From the NCBI RefSeq assembly GCF_000974445.1, contig NZ_BBOJ01000039.1, forward strand, positions 1 to 64,000: 64,000 nt of DNA, in the 5' to 3' direction. Of this stretch, positions 42,076-51,050 are shown piece by piece. The stretch is from Lentzea aerocolonigenes (GTDB lineage: Bacteria > Actinomycetota > Actinomycetes > Mycobacteriales > Pseudonocardiaceae). A program made the position numbers and the translations under genes. Each line of letters opens with the position of its first letter. Position 1 is the first letter of the stretch. The notes beneath the pieces are model-generated. The model was not told where the DNA came from and did not search any database. It saw nothing but the letters and a program-made list of their open reading frames with translations.

Positions 42076-43773
42076 TCACCAGCTTACGTACCAGTTCCGC
42101 AGTTCGGCCTCCGCCGCCGCCACGTTCCCACCCGACGAAGCCGTGACCAGCGCGAACTGACGTCCGGAACCGCCGCGCAGCAGCAGCTTGTCGCCCTGCA
42201 CGGTCGACGACGCCGAGCTCACCACGAGCGGCGAGCGCAACGACTCCGGCAGGTGCACCTCGGTCGGCGCGGCGCCGCCGTTGGAGTCCCACACGAGCAC
42301 GGCGAACGGTGCCGAGCCGACGAGTGCGCGGACGTTCGGCAGCGGGATCTGCTGCCACGTCTGGTAGGCGCGGTCCTCGTAGGTGAACGCGAGCGTGGTG
42401 CCCGCGACGGCCTGCGGGTAGACGCGGTCGACGAGGGCGCGTTCGACGGTGAGCACGGGGTTGCCGGCCGCGTCGAGCTTCACCGCCGAGAAGTGCTCGT
42501 CGTTCATGGCATCGCCCTCGGTCTTGACCTTGTCCGGGTTGTCGTTCATGAGCTCGCGGTGACGGCCGTAGTTGGTGTCCCAGTGCCACTGGCTGCCCGA
42601 GACCACGGTCCCGCGCGGCGCCGACCACCAGCGCGCACCCGGCGAAGTCGAGTCGAGGCCCTGGTAGATCGCCTTGAGCACCGACGAGAGCTTGTCGGAG
42701 GTGTTGCCCGAGACCGGGTGCCCGAACTCGGAGACGATCGCGGCGGTGCCGAGCGTCTTCGCGCGTTCGCGGATCGTGCCGAACGCCTGCGTGTACTGCC
42801 CGTCACCCGCCTTGCCGGGCATCAGCAGGCCGGACTGGGCCTTGCCGTCGTAGAAGTGGGCGTTGAAGACGAACCGCTCCCCCAGCGCCGGCACGAGCGT
42901 GAGGCCGCCGGGTTCGGCGAAGAAGTCGACGTTCTGGTTCCAGAACACGAGCGGCTCGACGAACGCGGGCTTCGAGGTCCAGCCCGCCTGGTCCATCTTC
43001 GCCCGGAAGCGCTGGTAGAACGGCATCAGGAGATCGCGCTCCCACTGCTGGGAGTTCTGGCCGCTGTCGTACTTGCCCGCGTAGGGCTCGTTCAGCGGGT
43101 CGACGCCGACGACGAGCTTGAACTCGTTGGCGGGCAACGCTTCCCTGACGTGCTTGAGCGCCTCGCCCGCCGCGTTCAGGAACGAGTCCTGCACTCCGTT
43201 GCGGTTGTGCCAGAAGTCGTAGGTGGCGGCCGTGACGGCGTTGTTGCTCTTCATGTTCTGCCCCCAGTGGAAGCAGAGACCGCACGACTCCTTGGGATAC
43301 CCGCTCGCGGCCCACGCGGGCGCGCCGTCGCCGGTGTACCAGCTGCCGGAGTTGAACAGGTAGCGGGAGTACAGGTCCTGGTGGAAGTCCAGGTACACGC
43401 GGATTCCCTGGTCGGTGAACGTGCGCAGCTGCTCGGTCACCTTGGCGAGGTAGGCGTGGTCGATCTGGCCGCGCTGCGGTTCGATCCAGGCCCAGGTGAG
43501 CAGGAACCGCACCGCGTTGGCGCCGGTCAGCTGCTTCATCGCCAGCGCCGACTTGCGCGCGTCGGCCGTGGACGCGAACGGCAGGCCGCGGTACTCGGCG
43601 AGCTTCGCCGTGCCGGAGACGTTGAAGCCGCGCAACACGACCTCGCGGCCGTACTCGTCGCGGAACACCCCGCCCGACACGCGCAGCTCGGAGCCGTCGA
43701 ACGACTCCGCGCGCACGGGGGTGATCACCCACGCGAACAGGAACAGGACTGTCAGGAGCACCGCTCGCCGCAT
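42076..43773 (-). CDS. Secreted GH5 glycosidase (endoglycoceramidase-like)
   Basis: The 565-residue protein has a signal peptide (MRRAVLLTVLFLFAWVITPVRA) and a (beta/alpha)8 GH5 domain. The acid/base glutamate is E229 in DPLNEPYAG and the nucleophile is E349 in IVSEFGHP. A C-terminal beta-sandwich follows. The pattern RVYLDFHQDLYSR resembles endoglycoceramidases and related GH5 enzymes rather than cellulases. Activity on glycolipids or related glycosides is plausible, as inference. The sirtuin gene starts one base after its stop. Confidence 0.85.
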   Translation of the reverse strand: MRRAVLLTVLFLFAWVITPVRAESFDGSELRVSGGVFRDEYGREVVLRGFNVSGTAKLAEYRGLPFASTADARKSALAMKQLTGANAVRFLLTWAWIEPQRGQIDHAYLAKVTEQLRTFTDQGIRVYLDFHQDLYSRYLFNSGSWYTGDGAPAWAASGYPKESCGLCFHWGQNMKSNNAVTAATYDFWHNRNGVQDSFLNAAGEALKHVREALPANEFKLVVGVDPLNEPYAGKYDSGQNSQQWERDLLMPFYQRFRAKMDQAGWTSKPAFVEPLVFWNQNVDFFAEPGGLTLVPALGERFVFNAHFYDGKAQSGLLMPGKAGDGQYTQAFGTIRERAKTLGTAAIVSEFGHPVSGNTSDKLSSVLKAIYQGLDSTSPGARWWSAPRGTVVSGSQWHWDTNYGRHRELMNDNPDKVKTEGDAMNDEHFSAVKLDAAGNPVLTVERALVDRVYPQAVAGTTLAFTYEDRAYQTWQQIPLPNVRALVGSAPFAVLVWDSNGGAAPTEVHLPESLRSPLVVSSASSTVQGDKLLLRGGSGRQFALVTASSGGNVAAAEAELRNWYVSW

Positions 43774-43890
43774 CGCCGCCGCCTTCGGGAACGTGAATGA
43801 GATTCGCGTTGCACGCTAGCCGGTGAATTCCTGCCGGGCTAGGGTCGACTGAGCGCGTTCGACGCTGTTCGACGATTTTCCTGGGGAGGC

Positions 43891-44277
43891 ATGGTGGATC
43901 TGATCACCCGTGACGACGTCGAGGTGCTGGAGCACACCGTCGCCGACGAGCTCACCGCGATGAGCGAGGCGTGGGACTGGTTCGAGAACCTGGTGGGCCT
44001 TCGCGGTCGCAAGATGTTCGCCCGCGTCGACGAGACCGCCGGCACCTACACGGTCTGCACGCCGCGCAAGCCCGCGGACTCGTTCGACCTGACCGTTGGC
44101 GTGCTGCCCGGCGGCCGGTACCGGCGCACGGTGCTGGAGGGTGAGCCGCCGGAGCTGTACGAGCGGGTCGGATCAGCCATGGAGGGGCTCAAGGCCTTGG
44201 GGCCCTGGGACTCCTCCCGGCCGCTCGTCGAGTTCTACCGGCGGCACACCGTGATCGAGCTGTGGGTGCCGGTCTAG
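43891..44277 (+). CDS. Unrecognised 128-residue cytoplasmic protein
   Basis: The protein is alpha-beta, with no signal, membrane segment or known catalytic motif. It starts MVDLITRDDVEVLEHTVADE and ends with a REFYRRHTVIELWVP-like strand (actual: LVEFYRRHTVIELWVPV). It vaguely resembles the effector-binding fold of GyrI-like proteins, but I cannot assign it. GGGGAGG precedes the ATG at 43891. Its 3' end overlaps the convergent beta-lactamase gene by 4 bp. Confidence 0.75.
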   Translation: MVDLITRDDVEVLEHTVADELTAMSEAWDWFENLVGLRGRKMFARVDETAGTYTVCTPRKPADSFDLTVGVLPGGRYRRTVLEGEPPELYERVGSAMEGLKALGPWDSSRPLVEFYRRHTVIELWVPV

Positions 44278-45152
44278 AGCGCGCCCGCCACGATCCGGGC
44301 GGCCTCGACCAGCAGCGGTTCGTCGGCCGGCGCGTCCTTGTCCGAGGGCTTCGTCGACAGCACGGCCACCACGATCGGCGAACGTCCTGGCGGGAACGCG
44401 ATGCCGGCGTCGTTGGTGGTGCCGTACTTGCCGGTGCCCGTCTTGTCGCCCCAGCGCCAGTCCGCGGGCAGCCCGGCGCGGATGCGGTGGTCGCCGGTCG
44501 TGTTGGCCAGCAACCACTTCGTGAGCTGGTCGGCGTCGGCACGGTTGAGGGCGTGGCCCAGCGTCAGGCGCGCGTAGCTCTGACCGATGGCGCGCGGCGA
44601 GGTCGTGTCGGTGACGCGACCGGGCTCAGCCGAGTTCAGGTCCGGTTCCCAGCGGTCCAGGCGCGTCACGGGGTCGCCGATCGAGCGGCAGAACCGGGTG
44701 ACGGCGGTGGGCCCGCCGAGCTCGCGCATCAGCAGGTTGGCCGCGCAGTTGTCGCTGAAGGTGATGGTCGCGTCGCACAGGGCCGAGACGGTCATGCCGT
44801 TGGCGAGGTTCTCCTTCTTTTCGGTGATCTTGGCGTAGCCGGACTTGATGCAGTCGTCCTCGGTGTAGTGGATCACCTTGTTCAGCAACGAACCGTCCTG
44901 GTCACGGCGCAGGATCGCCGCGGCCACGAGGGTCTTGAAGGTGGAGACCATCGGGAAGAGCTCGTCCGCCCGGTGCAGCACCGTGCGACCGGTGCCGGTG
45001 TCCGTGGCGAACACGCCCAGGCGTGCGTTGTGCTGCCGTTCGAGTTCGCGCAGCTTGCCGGTGACCGGCGAAGCCTGTGCCTGTGCGGGCACGGCCACGG
45101 CCAGCGCTGCTCCGGCGCCCAGTGCCAGCACCGCACGTCGGTTAACACTCAA
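44274..45152 (-). CDS. Class A beta-lactamase
   Basis: The 292-residue enzyme shows all class A motifs: STFK with nucleophile S70 (local numbering), SDN, the E166-type omega-loop RWEPDLNSA, and the KTGTG triad. It has an N-terminal signal with twin arginines in VNRRAVLALGAGAALAVAV, which could be a Sec or Tat signal. It should hydrolyse penicillins and possibly cephalosporins outside the cytoplasm. No LysR-type regulator (AmpR or BlaA style) lies next to it. Confidence 0.92.
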   Translation of the reverse strand: MSVNRRAVLALGAGAALAVAVPAQAQASPVTGKLRELERQHNARLGVFATDTGTGRTVLHRADELFPMVSTFKTLVAAAILRRDQDGSLLNKVIHYTEDDCIKSGYAKITEKKENLANGMTVSALCDATITFSDNCAANLLMRELGGPTAVTRFCRSIGDPVTRLDRWEPDLNSAEPGRVTDTTSPRAIGQSYARLTLGHALNRADADQLTKWLLANTTGDHRIRAGLPADWRWGDKTGTGKYGTTNDAGIAFPPGRSPIVVAVLSTKPSDKDAPADEPLLVEAARIVAGAL

Positions 45153-45370
45153 CGTCCTGCTCCCCTCTGAGGAAACCTCTCCACAGGACAGGACGCGCGG
45201 GAGATCAACTGGTTGTCAATGAATCCTGCGCCAGCACGCGAGGAACGTGAGCGCGGCGAGCAACCACCCGGCCGACGCGAACGAACCGGCGCGGCCCGTC
45301 ATAGGCTCACGCGTGGGAGTGTGCCGCCGTTCGGCCCAGCGCGCTCCTCGAAGATCAACCGGCCTGCCGG

Positions 45371-45805
45371 TCAGCGGCGCCGGTCGGCCGTGTTCCAGTT
45401 CTGGGGAACCCGCTCGGTGGCCTCGGGGTCGATGGCGTGCCGCGCCACGTGCCGGCCGGGCTTCGGCTTCTGCTGCTTCTTGGCCATGAGCATGAGGACC
45501 ACGGCCACGATCAACCCGACCGTGGCGAGCCCGGCGGCGGCGGTGCGGGCCGCGGGGTGGTCGAGGACCAGTGAGCTGACCGTCAGGGCGAGCACGAGGG
45601 CCGCGAGCGGGCCGATGACGGCGAGGTCCTGGCGTTCCTCACGCGGTTCGGCGGTCTCGGGGGGCGCGACCGGGGCGGCCGGTGTCCGCACTTCGATGGT
45701 CTCGAAGTTCCCGCGCTCGTAGGGCGGGGGACGTAAGCCGGGAGGGACGGTCACACCCAGCATGCTGCCCGAGGAGGGCGCGCCGCCGCAAACCTCGCAT
45801 TTCAC
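45371..45805 (-). CDS. Small membrane protein with N-terminal CxxC
   Basis: The 144-residue protein begins MKCEVCGGAP, a possible half zinc ribbon, then a proline-rich cytoplasmic region. Two adjacent membrane helices follow (LAVIGPLAALVLALTVSSLV and AAAGLATVGLIVAVVLMLMA), with a basic tail. No function is recognised. The start at 45805 has no strong ribosome-binding site, so an alternative start is possible. Confidence 0.6.
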   Translation of the reverse strand: MKCEVCGGAPSSGSMLGVTVPPGLRPPPYERGNFETIEVRTPAAPVAPPETAEPREERQDLAVIGPLAALVLALTVSSLVLDHPAARTAAAGLATVGLIVAVVLMLMAKKQQKPKPGRHVARHAIDPEATERVPQNWNTADRRR

Positions 45806-45852
45806 GTGCGGTACGTGTTCCCATGTAGCGCTGGGTGGAAGAGAGGTCCGTC

Positions 45853-46677
45853 ATGTGCCGGTGGCTAGCTTATTCCGGTTCGCCGGTGCTGTTGGAGGAA
45901 CTGCTCTACGCGCCGGAGAACTCGCTCGTCATGCAGTCCAAGCACGCGCGGCTGGGCGCCACTGCGGTCAACGGTGACGGGTTCGGCATCGGCTGGTACG
46001 GCAGTGCGAGCACGCCCGGGCTGTTCCTGAGCACGGAGCCCGCGTGGAACGACCGCAACCTGCGGGAACTGTCCGCCCAGATCACCGCCGACCGGGTGTT
46101 CGCGCACGTGCGGGCGTCGACCGGCGGCGCGGTGCAGCGGTCGAACTGCCACCCGTTCCGGCACGGCAGCTGGCTGTGGATGCACAACGGGCTCATCGCG
46201 AAGTTCTCGCGGGTGCGGCGCGAGCTGATGCTGGCGGTCGACCCCGAGCTGTTCCCGCTGATCGAGGGCTCGACGGACTCCGAGATCATGTTCTACCTCG
46301 CGATCAGCTTCGGCCTGGAGCAGGACCCGCCCGCCGCCGTCGCACGCATGGTCGGGTTCGTCGAGGACGTCGGCAGGCGCGCGGGCGTCGAGTACCCGGT
46401 CCAGATGACCGTCGCGGTCACGGACGGCTCGACCACCTGGGCGTTCCGCTACTCGAGCCGCGGCAAGTCGCGGACGCTCTTCCACAGCACCGACGTGTCG
46501 ACGTTGCGCCGTCAGTACCCGGACAACCCGGCGCTGCACGACCTCGCCGACGACTCGCGGCTCGTGGTGTCCGAACCGCTGGGTGACCTGGTCGGGGCGT
46601 GGCAGGAGGTGCCGGAGTCGACGTGCGTGATCGTGCGGCCCGGGGTCGAGGAGGAACTGCTGGCGTTCAAGCCGTGA
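45853..46677 (+). CDS. Class II glutamine amidotransferase (EgtC-like)
   Basis: The 274-residue protein begins MCRWLAYSG; after Met removal the cysteine becomes the catalytic N-terminal nucleophile of class II amidotransferases. Supporting motifs are NGDGFGIGWYG, AHVRASTGG and SNCHPFRHGSWLWMHNG. It is a single-domain enzyme, like EgtC of ergothioneine synthesis and other stand-alone family members; no egt genes are near. The substrate is unknown. The ATG at 45853 is required to give Cys2. Confidence 0.9.
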   Translation: MCRWLAYSGSPVLLEELLYAPENSLVMQSKHARLGATAVNGDGFGIGWYGSASTPGLFLSTEPAWNDRNLRELSAQITADRVFAHVRASTGGAVQRSNCHPFRHGSWLWMHNGLIAKFSRVRRELMLAVDPELFPLIEGSTDSEIMFYLAISFGLEQDPPAAVARMVGFVEDVGRRAGVEYPVQMTVAVTDGSTTWAFRYSSRGKSRTLFHSTDVSTLRRQYPDNPALHDLADDSRLVVSEPLGDLVGAWQEVPESTCVIVRPGVEEELLAFKP

Positions 46678-46764
46678 ATCGTCAGGCAACCGTCAGGTAA
46701 GGCCGGGGTTTCGTCACTACCGTCTGGTGCTGCCACCGCCACGGACCCCTCGGAGAGGTTCCTC

Positions 46765-47355
46765 ATGCTGACTACGGCAGCGGCAGCACTCATCGCACTA
46801 TCCGTCCTCGCCCCGGCAGAAGAAGAGCCGGAAGAGCCCGCCCCCGCGCTCGAGGTCGTGACCGTCAACGGCACCGGTTGCCCGGCCGGTGACGCCGACG
46901 TCCGCACCGACGGCAGAACCTTCACCATCGGCTACCACACGTTCCTGGCACGGGCGGGTGGTGGATCGTCACCCGTGGACATGCGGAAGAACTGCCAGAT
47001 CAACCTCCGCGTCAACGTGCCGCAGGGCTACACCTACGGTCTGGCCCGCACCACCTACGAGGGCTACGCACACCTGCAGCCGGGCGCGACCGGCGTGAGC
47101 CGGATCAGCACCTACCTGCAGGGCACCTCGCCCACCGCGGTGGTCAGCCAGACGTTCACCGGGCCGTTCAGCGACAGCTGGGAGACCCAGTACCGCCCGA
47201 GCGCCTCGGAGATCCAGTGGGCGCCGTGCGGCTCGCCCCGCAACATCAACATCAACGGCGAGGTGCGCGTCACGCTCGGCTCGGCGGACCCGGACAGGCT
47301 CAACTTCGTGATCGTGGAGTCCAGCCGCGGAACCGTGCGGGTGCGGCGCTGCTGA
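46765..47355 (+). CDS. Secreted DUF4360 protein
   Basis: The 196-residue protein has a short signal peptide (MLTTAAAALIALSVLAPA) and then the DUF4360 pattern: VVTVNGTGCPAGDADVRTDG, KNCQINLRVNVPQGYTY and, near the end, four cysteines in total (GCPAG, KNCQ, APCG, RRC). This is a small exported beta-rich domain of unknown function, found in actinobacteria and fungi. It is flanked by the amidotransferase gene, 87 bp upstream on the same strand. Confidence 0.85.
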   Translation: MLTTAAAALIALSVLAPAEEEPEEPAPALEVVTVNGTGCPAGDADVRTDGRTFTIGYHTFLARAGGGSSPVDMRKNCQINLRVNVPQGYTYGLARTTYEGYAHLQPGATGVSRISTYLQGTSPTAVVSQTFTGPFSDSWETQYRPSASEIQWAPCGSPRNININGEVRVTLGSADPDRLNFVIVESSRGTVRVRRC

Positions 47356-47367
47356 GCCCCGGCCTGG

Positions 47368-48207
47368 TCAGCCGCGGAACGCCCGGTGCAGCACCACCCA
47401 GATCTCGCCGGGCCGTTCCACCGCGCCGGGGAACCACCCCGGCGCGACGGCGTAGGCCAGTTCCTCGGCACGGTCGAGCAGGGTGCTGACCGCCGGCTCG
47501 CCGACGACGATCACCGCCGACCAGTCGACGTGGGCCATCAGGAAGTCCTGGGTGACGCCGAACCGCTCCTCCAGCACGACCATCAGCTCGTGCCCGGTGT
47601 CCGGGCCCGCGTCGACCTCGCTGACGTCCGGAACCTCCTGTTCCACAACGTCTTGTTCGTCTTCCTCGTCCTCTTCGTCGTCCTCGTCTTCCACGTAGTA
47701 CTCCGACCAGACGTGCTTGCTGATCGAGTAGATGCGCGAGATCAGGTCGTCCGTCTGCTCCTCGGTCATGACCAGCTCGACCGTGTGGCCCTCGGTCAGC
47801 GTGAAGGTCAGCTCGATCTCCGGCACGTCGCCCGAACCTGGGACCGCGTCGACGTTGCCGGCCACCTCGCCGAACACGTGGGAGTCCGCGGTGCTTTCCC
47901 GGCCCATGCGCATCGACGGCAGGTTGGCGGCCATGTCCACGACGAGCCGCGCCGCGGTGAAGAAGTCGCCCTTGCCGCGGAACTCCGTGCGGCTGCTGGT
48001 GAGCGTGCGCCCGATACCGGTGGGGTCGACGCGAGCCTCGACCACGCCGGTGCGCTCCTCGCCGTCCCATCTCGCGAACACCGTGACGCCGTTGGACAAG
48101 CGCTTGCGGTAGTTCTCGTGGTGGCCGTGGCGGGCGAGCTCCCACCCTGCCACGGACTCGGGCCAGTCCTCGTCGAACAACGGGTTTCCTCTCGGTGGGG
48201 AATTCAC
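47368..48207 (-). CDS. Unrecognised protein with a long acidic linker
   Basis: The ~279-residue protein has a ~180-residue N-terminal beta-rich domain (TVFARWDGEERTGVVEARVD and similar). An acidic linker follows (about 25 residues, nearly all Asp and Glu, with EDEDDEEDEEDEQ). A ~90-residue C-terminal domain ends in WFPGAVERPGEIWVVLHRAF. No family is recognised. The GTG at 48207 is chosen because the upstream part of the open frame has no family-like features and would cover the divergent cupin promoter. The start is uncertain. Confidence 0.65.
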   Translation of the reverse strand: MNSPPRGNPLFDEDWPESVAGWELARHGHHENYRKRLSNGVTVFARWDGEERTGVVEARVDPTGIGRTLTSSRTEFRGKGDFFTAARLVVDMAANLPSMRMGRESTADSHVFGEVAGNVDAVPGSGDVPEIELTFTLTEGHTVELVMTEEQTDDLISRIYSISKHVWSEYYVEDEDDEEDEEDEQDVVEQEVPDVSEVDAGPDTGHELMVVLEERFGVTQDFLMAHVDWSAVIVVGEPAVSTLLDRAEELAYAVAPGWFPGAVERPGEIWVVLHRAFRG

Positions 48208-48244
48208 GTTGTCACAGAACGGCTCGCTGCGTGGTCCTTTTGGC

Positions 48245-48625
48245 ATGAGCGAACTGAAAGTCGAGATCCTCGCCGAGTCACCGGGCGTCGCACCGGTCCC
48301 GTCCGGCCTGGTGGCGCGCACGATCCTGGTCACCCTGCCGCCGGGCAGCCCCGGCGCGCCGCCGCACCGCCACCCCGGCCCGATCTACGCCTACGTGCTG
48401 AAGGGCGCCATCACGTTCGAGCTCGAAGGCTCGCCGGAACGCGTGATCCGGGCCGGTGAGGCGTTCTTCGAGCCCGGTGGAGACGTGATCCACTACAAGG
48501 GCGCGAACCACCTCGACGACGAGGAGTCCGCACTCGTCGCGACGATGATCTGCGAGCCGGGGCTGCCGGTGCTCACCGTGGTGAGCCAGGAAGAACTGGA
48601 GGCGCGCAAGCACCTGCGGGCGTGA
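48245..48625 (+). CDS. Cupin-domain protein
   Basis: The 126-residue protein is a single cupin barrel. The first motif is HRHPGPIYAYVLKGAITFE and the second is GGDVIHYKGANHLDDEES. The usual metal ligands are partly present (H-x-H in motif 1, His in motif 2). Small cupins act as dioxygenases, isomerases or sensors; the function here is unknown. ATG 48245 is preferred over GTG 48209 on family grounds. A strong terminator follows. Confidence 0.85.
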   Translation: MSELKVEILAESPGVAPVPSGLVARTILVTLPPGSPGAPPHRHPGPIYAYVLKGAITFELEGSPERVIRAGEAFFEPGGDVIHYKGANHLDDEESALVATMICEPGLPVLTVVSQEELEARKHLRA

Positions 48626-48627
48626 CG

Positions 48628-48656
48628 GGTGAGGGGCGGGAACCCCGCCCCTCACC
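48628..48656. terminator. Bidirectional terminator between the cupin and flavoprotein genes
   Basis: GGTGAGGGGCGGG (48628-48640) and CCCGCCCCTCACC (48644-48656) form a perfect 13-bp stem with a 3-base loop. It sits in the 33-bp gap between two convergent stop codons. Confidence 0.85.
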
Positions 48657-48658
48657 GA

Positions 48659-50383
48659 TCACTCGACCAGCTTGCCCGCCGTGTCGACCTCCCTCATCAG
48701 CGACGCGATCTCCTGCGGCACCGGCGGAATCTCCTCCCGCTCGACCTGCCCCGGCCCCGCCCAGACGAGGTTCACCTGCTGCGCGGGATCCAGATCCGGG
48801 TAGTCCGACCGGTTGTGACAGCCGCGCGTTTCGCGACGTTCGAGCGCGCACTCCAGGGTCGCGCGGGCGGACATCGCCGACGCCAGCAGGTCGAACGCGT
48901 GCGCGAGGTCGTGGTGGCCGGCGAGGTCCGGGTGCACGCCGACGTCGCGGATGCGGGCCTCCAGCTCGTCGAGCTCGGCGAGGCCCTTGCGCAGGCTCGC
49001 CTCGTCGCGGACGACGCCCGCGTGCTCGGTCATCGTGTTGCGCAGGGATCGTTGCAGGGCACGGACGTTCTCCGGGCCGTCGGCGCCCAGCAGCCCGTCG
49101 ACCTCGGACCGCGCCTCGGCGAGCGCTGCCTGCGAACGTCGTTGCGCGGTCAGGGAAGCCGAGTACTCCGCCGCCGCCTCGCCGACGATCCGGCCGTACA
49201 CCAGCAGCTCGATCAGCGAGTTGCCGCCGAGCCGGTTCGCCCCGTGCAGGCCGCTGGACGCCTCACCGATGGCGTACAGACCTTCCACGCCCGTGGAGTG
49301 GTCGGCGGGCGACACCCACACGCCGCCCATCGAGTAGTGCGCGGTCGGCGCGATCTCCATCGGCTCGCGGGTGATGTCCTTCATCTGCAGTTCGAGCAAC
49401 GTCTGGTAGACCCTGGGCAAGCGGCGCATGATCTGTTCGCGCGGCAGGTGCGACACGTCCAGCCACACACCGCCGTTCGGAGTGCCGCGGCCCTCCTTGA
49501 TCTCGGTGTACGCGGCCAGCGCCACTCTGTCGCGTGTGGACAGTTCCATCCGCTGCGGGTCGTAACGCGTCATGAACCGCTCCCCCAGCGCGTTGGTGAG
49601 GACGCCGCCCTCCCCGCGTGCCGCCTCCGACACCAGGGTTCCGGCCGCGTTCTCCGGTTCGAGCAGGCCGGACGGGTGGAACTGCACCAGCTCGGGGTCG
49701 CGGATCCGGCCGCCCGCGAGCACGGCCAGCCGGAACGAGTCGCCGGTGTTCTCGTCGCGGCGGCTCGACGTGCGGCGCCAGATCCGGGTGTGGCCTCCTG
49801 CGGCGAGGATCACCGCGTCCGCGTGGAAGACGTGCCGGGTACCGGTGTCGAGGTCGAACCCGTACGCGCCGAAGACCACGTTGTCCCGCACCAGGATCCG
49901 CGTGATGTAGCACGAGTCGTGGATCGGGATGTTCAGCTGCGCGGCCCGGTTGACGAGCGTGCGCTGGATCTCCAGACCCGTGTAGTCGCCGGCGAACGAC
50001 GTGCGGCGGTAGGTGTGCGCGCCGAAGAACCGTTGCGAGATGCGGCCGTCGGTCTCGCGGGCGAACGGCATGCCCCAGCGTTCGAGGTCGGCGATGCCGC
50101 GCGGCGCCTGCTCGGCGACGATCCGCACGACGTCCGGGTTCGCGAGGAGGTAGCTCTCCTTGATGGTGTCGGCGGCGTGCTGCTGCCACGTGTCGGCGGG
50201 GTCCATCGTCGCGAGCGCGGCGTTGATCCCACCGGCGGCGAGGGCGGTGTGCGCGTCGGACTTGGGGCGCTTGCCGACGACCAGCACGTCGACCCCGCGT
50301 TCGGCGAGTTCGACGGCGGCGCGCAGCCCGGCACCGCCGGTGCCGATCACGAGTACCGAGGTGGCTGTCTGGTGTTCCGTCAT
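48659..50383 (-). CDS. SdhA/FrdA/NadB-type FAD-dependent flavoprotein
   Basis: The 574-residue protein has the FAD-binding VIGTGGAGLRAAVELAE at the start, the substrate-loop histidine region FHPSG, and SMGGVWVSPADHST. The catalytic-arginine region is ANRLGGNSLIELLVYGRIVG, and a C-terminal helical domain contains RRETRGCHNRSDYPD. It belongs to the succinate dehydrogenase / fumarate reductase flavoprotein and L-aspartate oxidase superfamily. No iron-sulfur or membrane subunit and no nadA or nadC genes are adjacent, so which of these it is remains open. The ATG at 50383 leaves a 64-bp divergent gap to trpF. Confidence 0.82.
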   Translation of the reverse strand: MTEHQTATSVLVIGTGGAGLRAAVELAERGVDVLVVGKRPKSDAHTALAAGGINAALATMDPADTWQQHAADTIKESYLLANPDVVRIVAEQAPRGIADLERWGMPFARETDGRISQRFFGAHTYRRTSFAGDYTGLEIQRTLVNRAAQLNIPIHDSCYITRILVRDNVVFGAYGFDLDTGTRHVFHADAVILAAGGHTRIWRRTSSRRDENTGDSFRLAVLAGGRIRDPELVQFHPSGLLEPENAAGTLVSEAARGEGGVLTNALGERFMTRYDPQRMELSTRDRVALAAYTEIKEGRGTPNGGVWLDVSHLPREQIMRRLPRVYQTLLELQMKDITREPMEIAPTAHYSMGGVWVSPADHSTGVEGLYAIGEASSGLHGANRLGGNSLIELLVYGRIVGEAAAEYSASLTAQRRSQAALAEARSEVDGLLGADGPENVRALQRSLRNTMTEHAGVVRDEASLRKGLAELDELEARIRDVGVHPDLAGHHDLAHAFDLLASAMSARATLECALERRETRGCHNRSDYPDLDPAQQVNLVWAGPGQVEREEIPPVPQEIASLMREVDTAGKLVE

Positions 50384-50447
50384 ACCTGTAGGACCACGCA
50401 GCGCCGCGGGATGTGACTGTTGGCCCGGCAACACTAGGATCAGTGGC

Positions 50448-51050
50448 GTGTTCGTGAAGCTCTGTGGTCTGCGCACCGAGTCCGATGTCGCCGTCGCCGT
50501 CGAAACCGGTGCTGACGCCGTCGGTTTCGTGCTGACCGCCAGCCCCCGCCAGATCGATCTCGACCTGGCTGGGAGGCTCGTCGCGGACGTGCCGGCGGAC
50601 GTGCTCACCGTCGCCGTGGTGCGCGGCATCACAGCCGCCGAAGCCGGTGAGATGGCGCTGAAGACGGGCGTGCGCGCGTTGCAGCTGCACGGCGACTACC
50701 CGAAGGACGCGTTCGACGAGCTCGCGGACCTGCCGTTCCAGCTCGTCCGTGCCACCGCGCTCGGGCCGGACACGGACGTGCGGACCGGCGCGTTCGGCGA
50801 GGAGCTGCTGCTGATCGACTCCCCCGTCGCCGGGTCGGGCGAGCAGTGGGACATCACGCGGCTCGACGAGAACCGCCCGTCGGGCAAGTGGGTGCTCGCG
50901 GGCGGACTGTCGCCCGAGACGGTCGCCGGGGCGATCAGCGCGGCCCGGCCGTGGGGCGTCGACGTGTCCAGCGGCATCGAGTCGAGCCGCGGCGTGAAGG
51001 ACCACGGCCGGATGCGCGAGTTCGTCGCCGCCGCACGTCAGGCGGCGTAA
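50448..51050 (+). CDS. trpF: Phosphoribosylanthranilate isomerase
   Basis: The 200-residue TIM-barrel enzyme catalyses the Amadori rearrangement in tryptophan synthesis. It starts FVKLCGLRTESDVAVAVETGADAVGFVL, with the catalytic Cys region KLCGLR and the aspartate in LLLIDSPVAGSG. It ends with WVLAGGLSPETVA and VDVSSGIESSRGVKDH. The gene is isolated; no other trp gene is in the window. GTG at 50448 is the start that gives the family N-terminus. Confidence 0.9.
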   Translation: MFVKLCGLRTESDVAVAVETGADAVGFVLTASPRQIDLDLAGRLVADVPADVLTVAVVRGITAAEAGEMALKTGVRALQLHGDYPKDAFDELADLPFQLVRATALGPDTDVRTGAFGEELLLIDSPVAGSGEQWDITRLDENRPSGKWVLAGGLSPETVAGAISAARPWGVDVSSGIESSRGVKDHGRMREFVAAARQAA

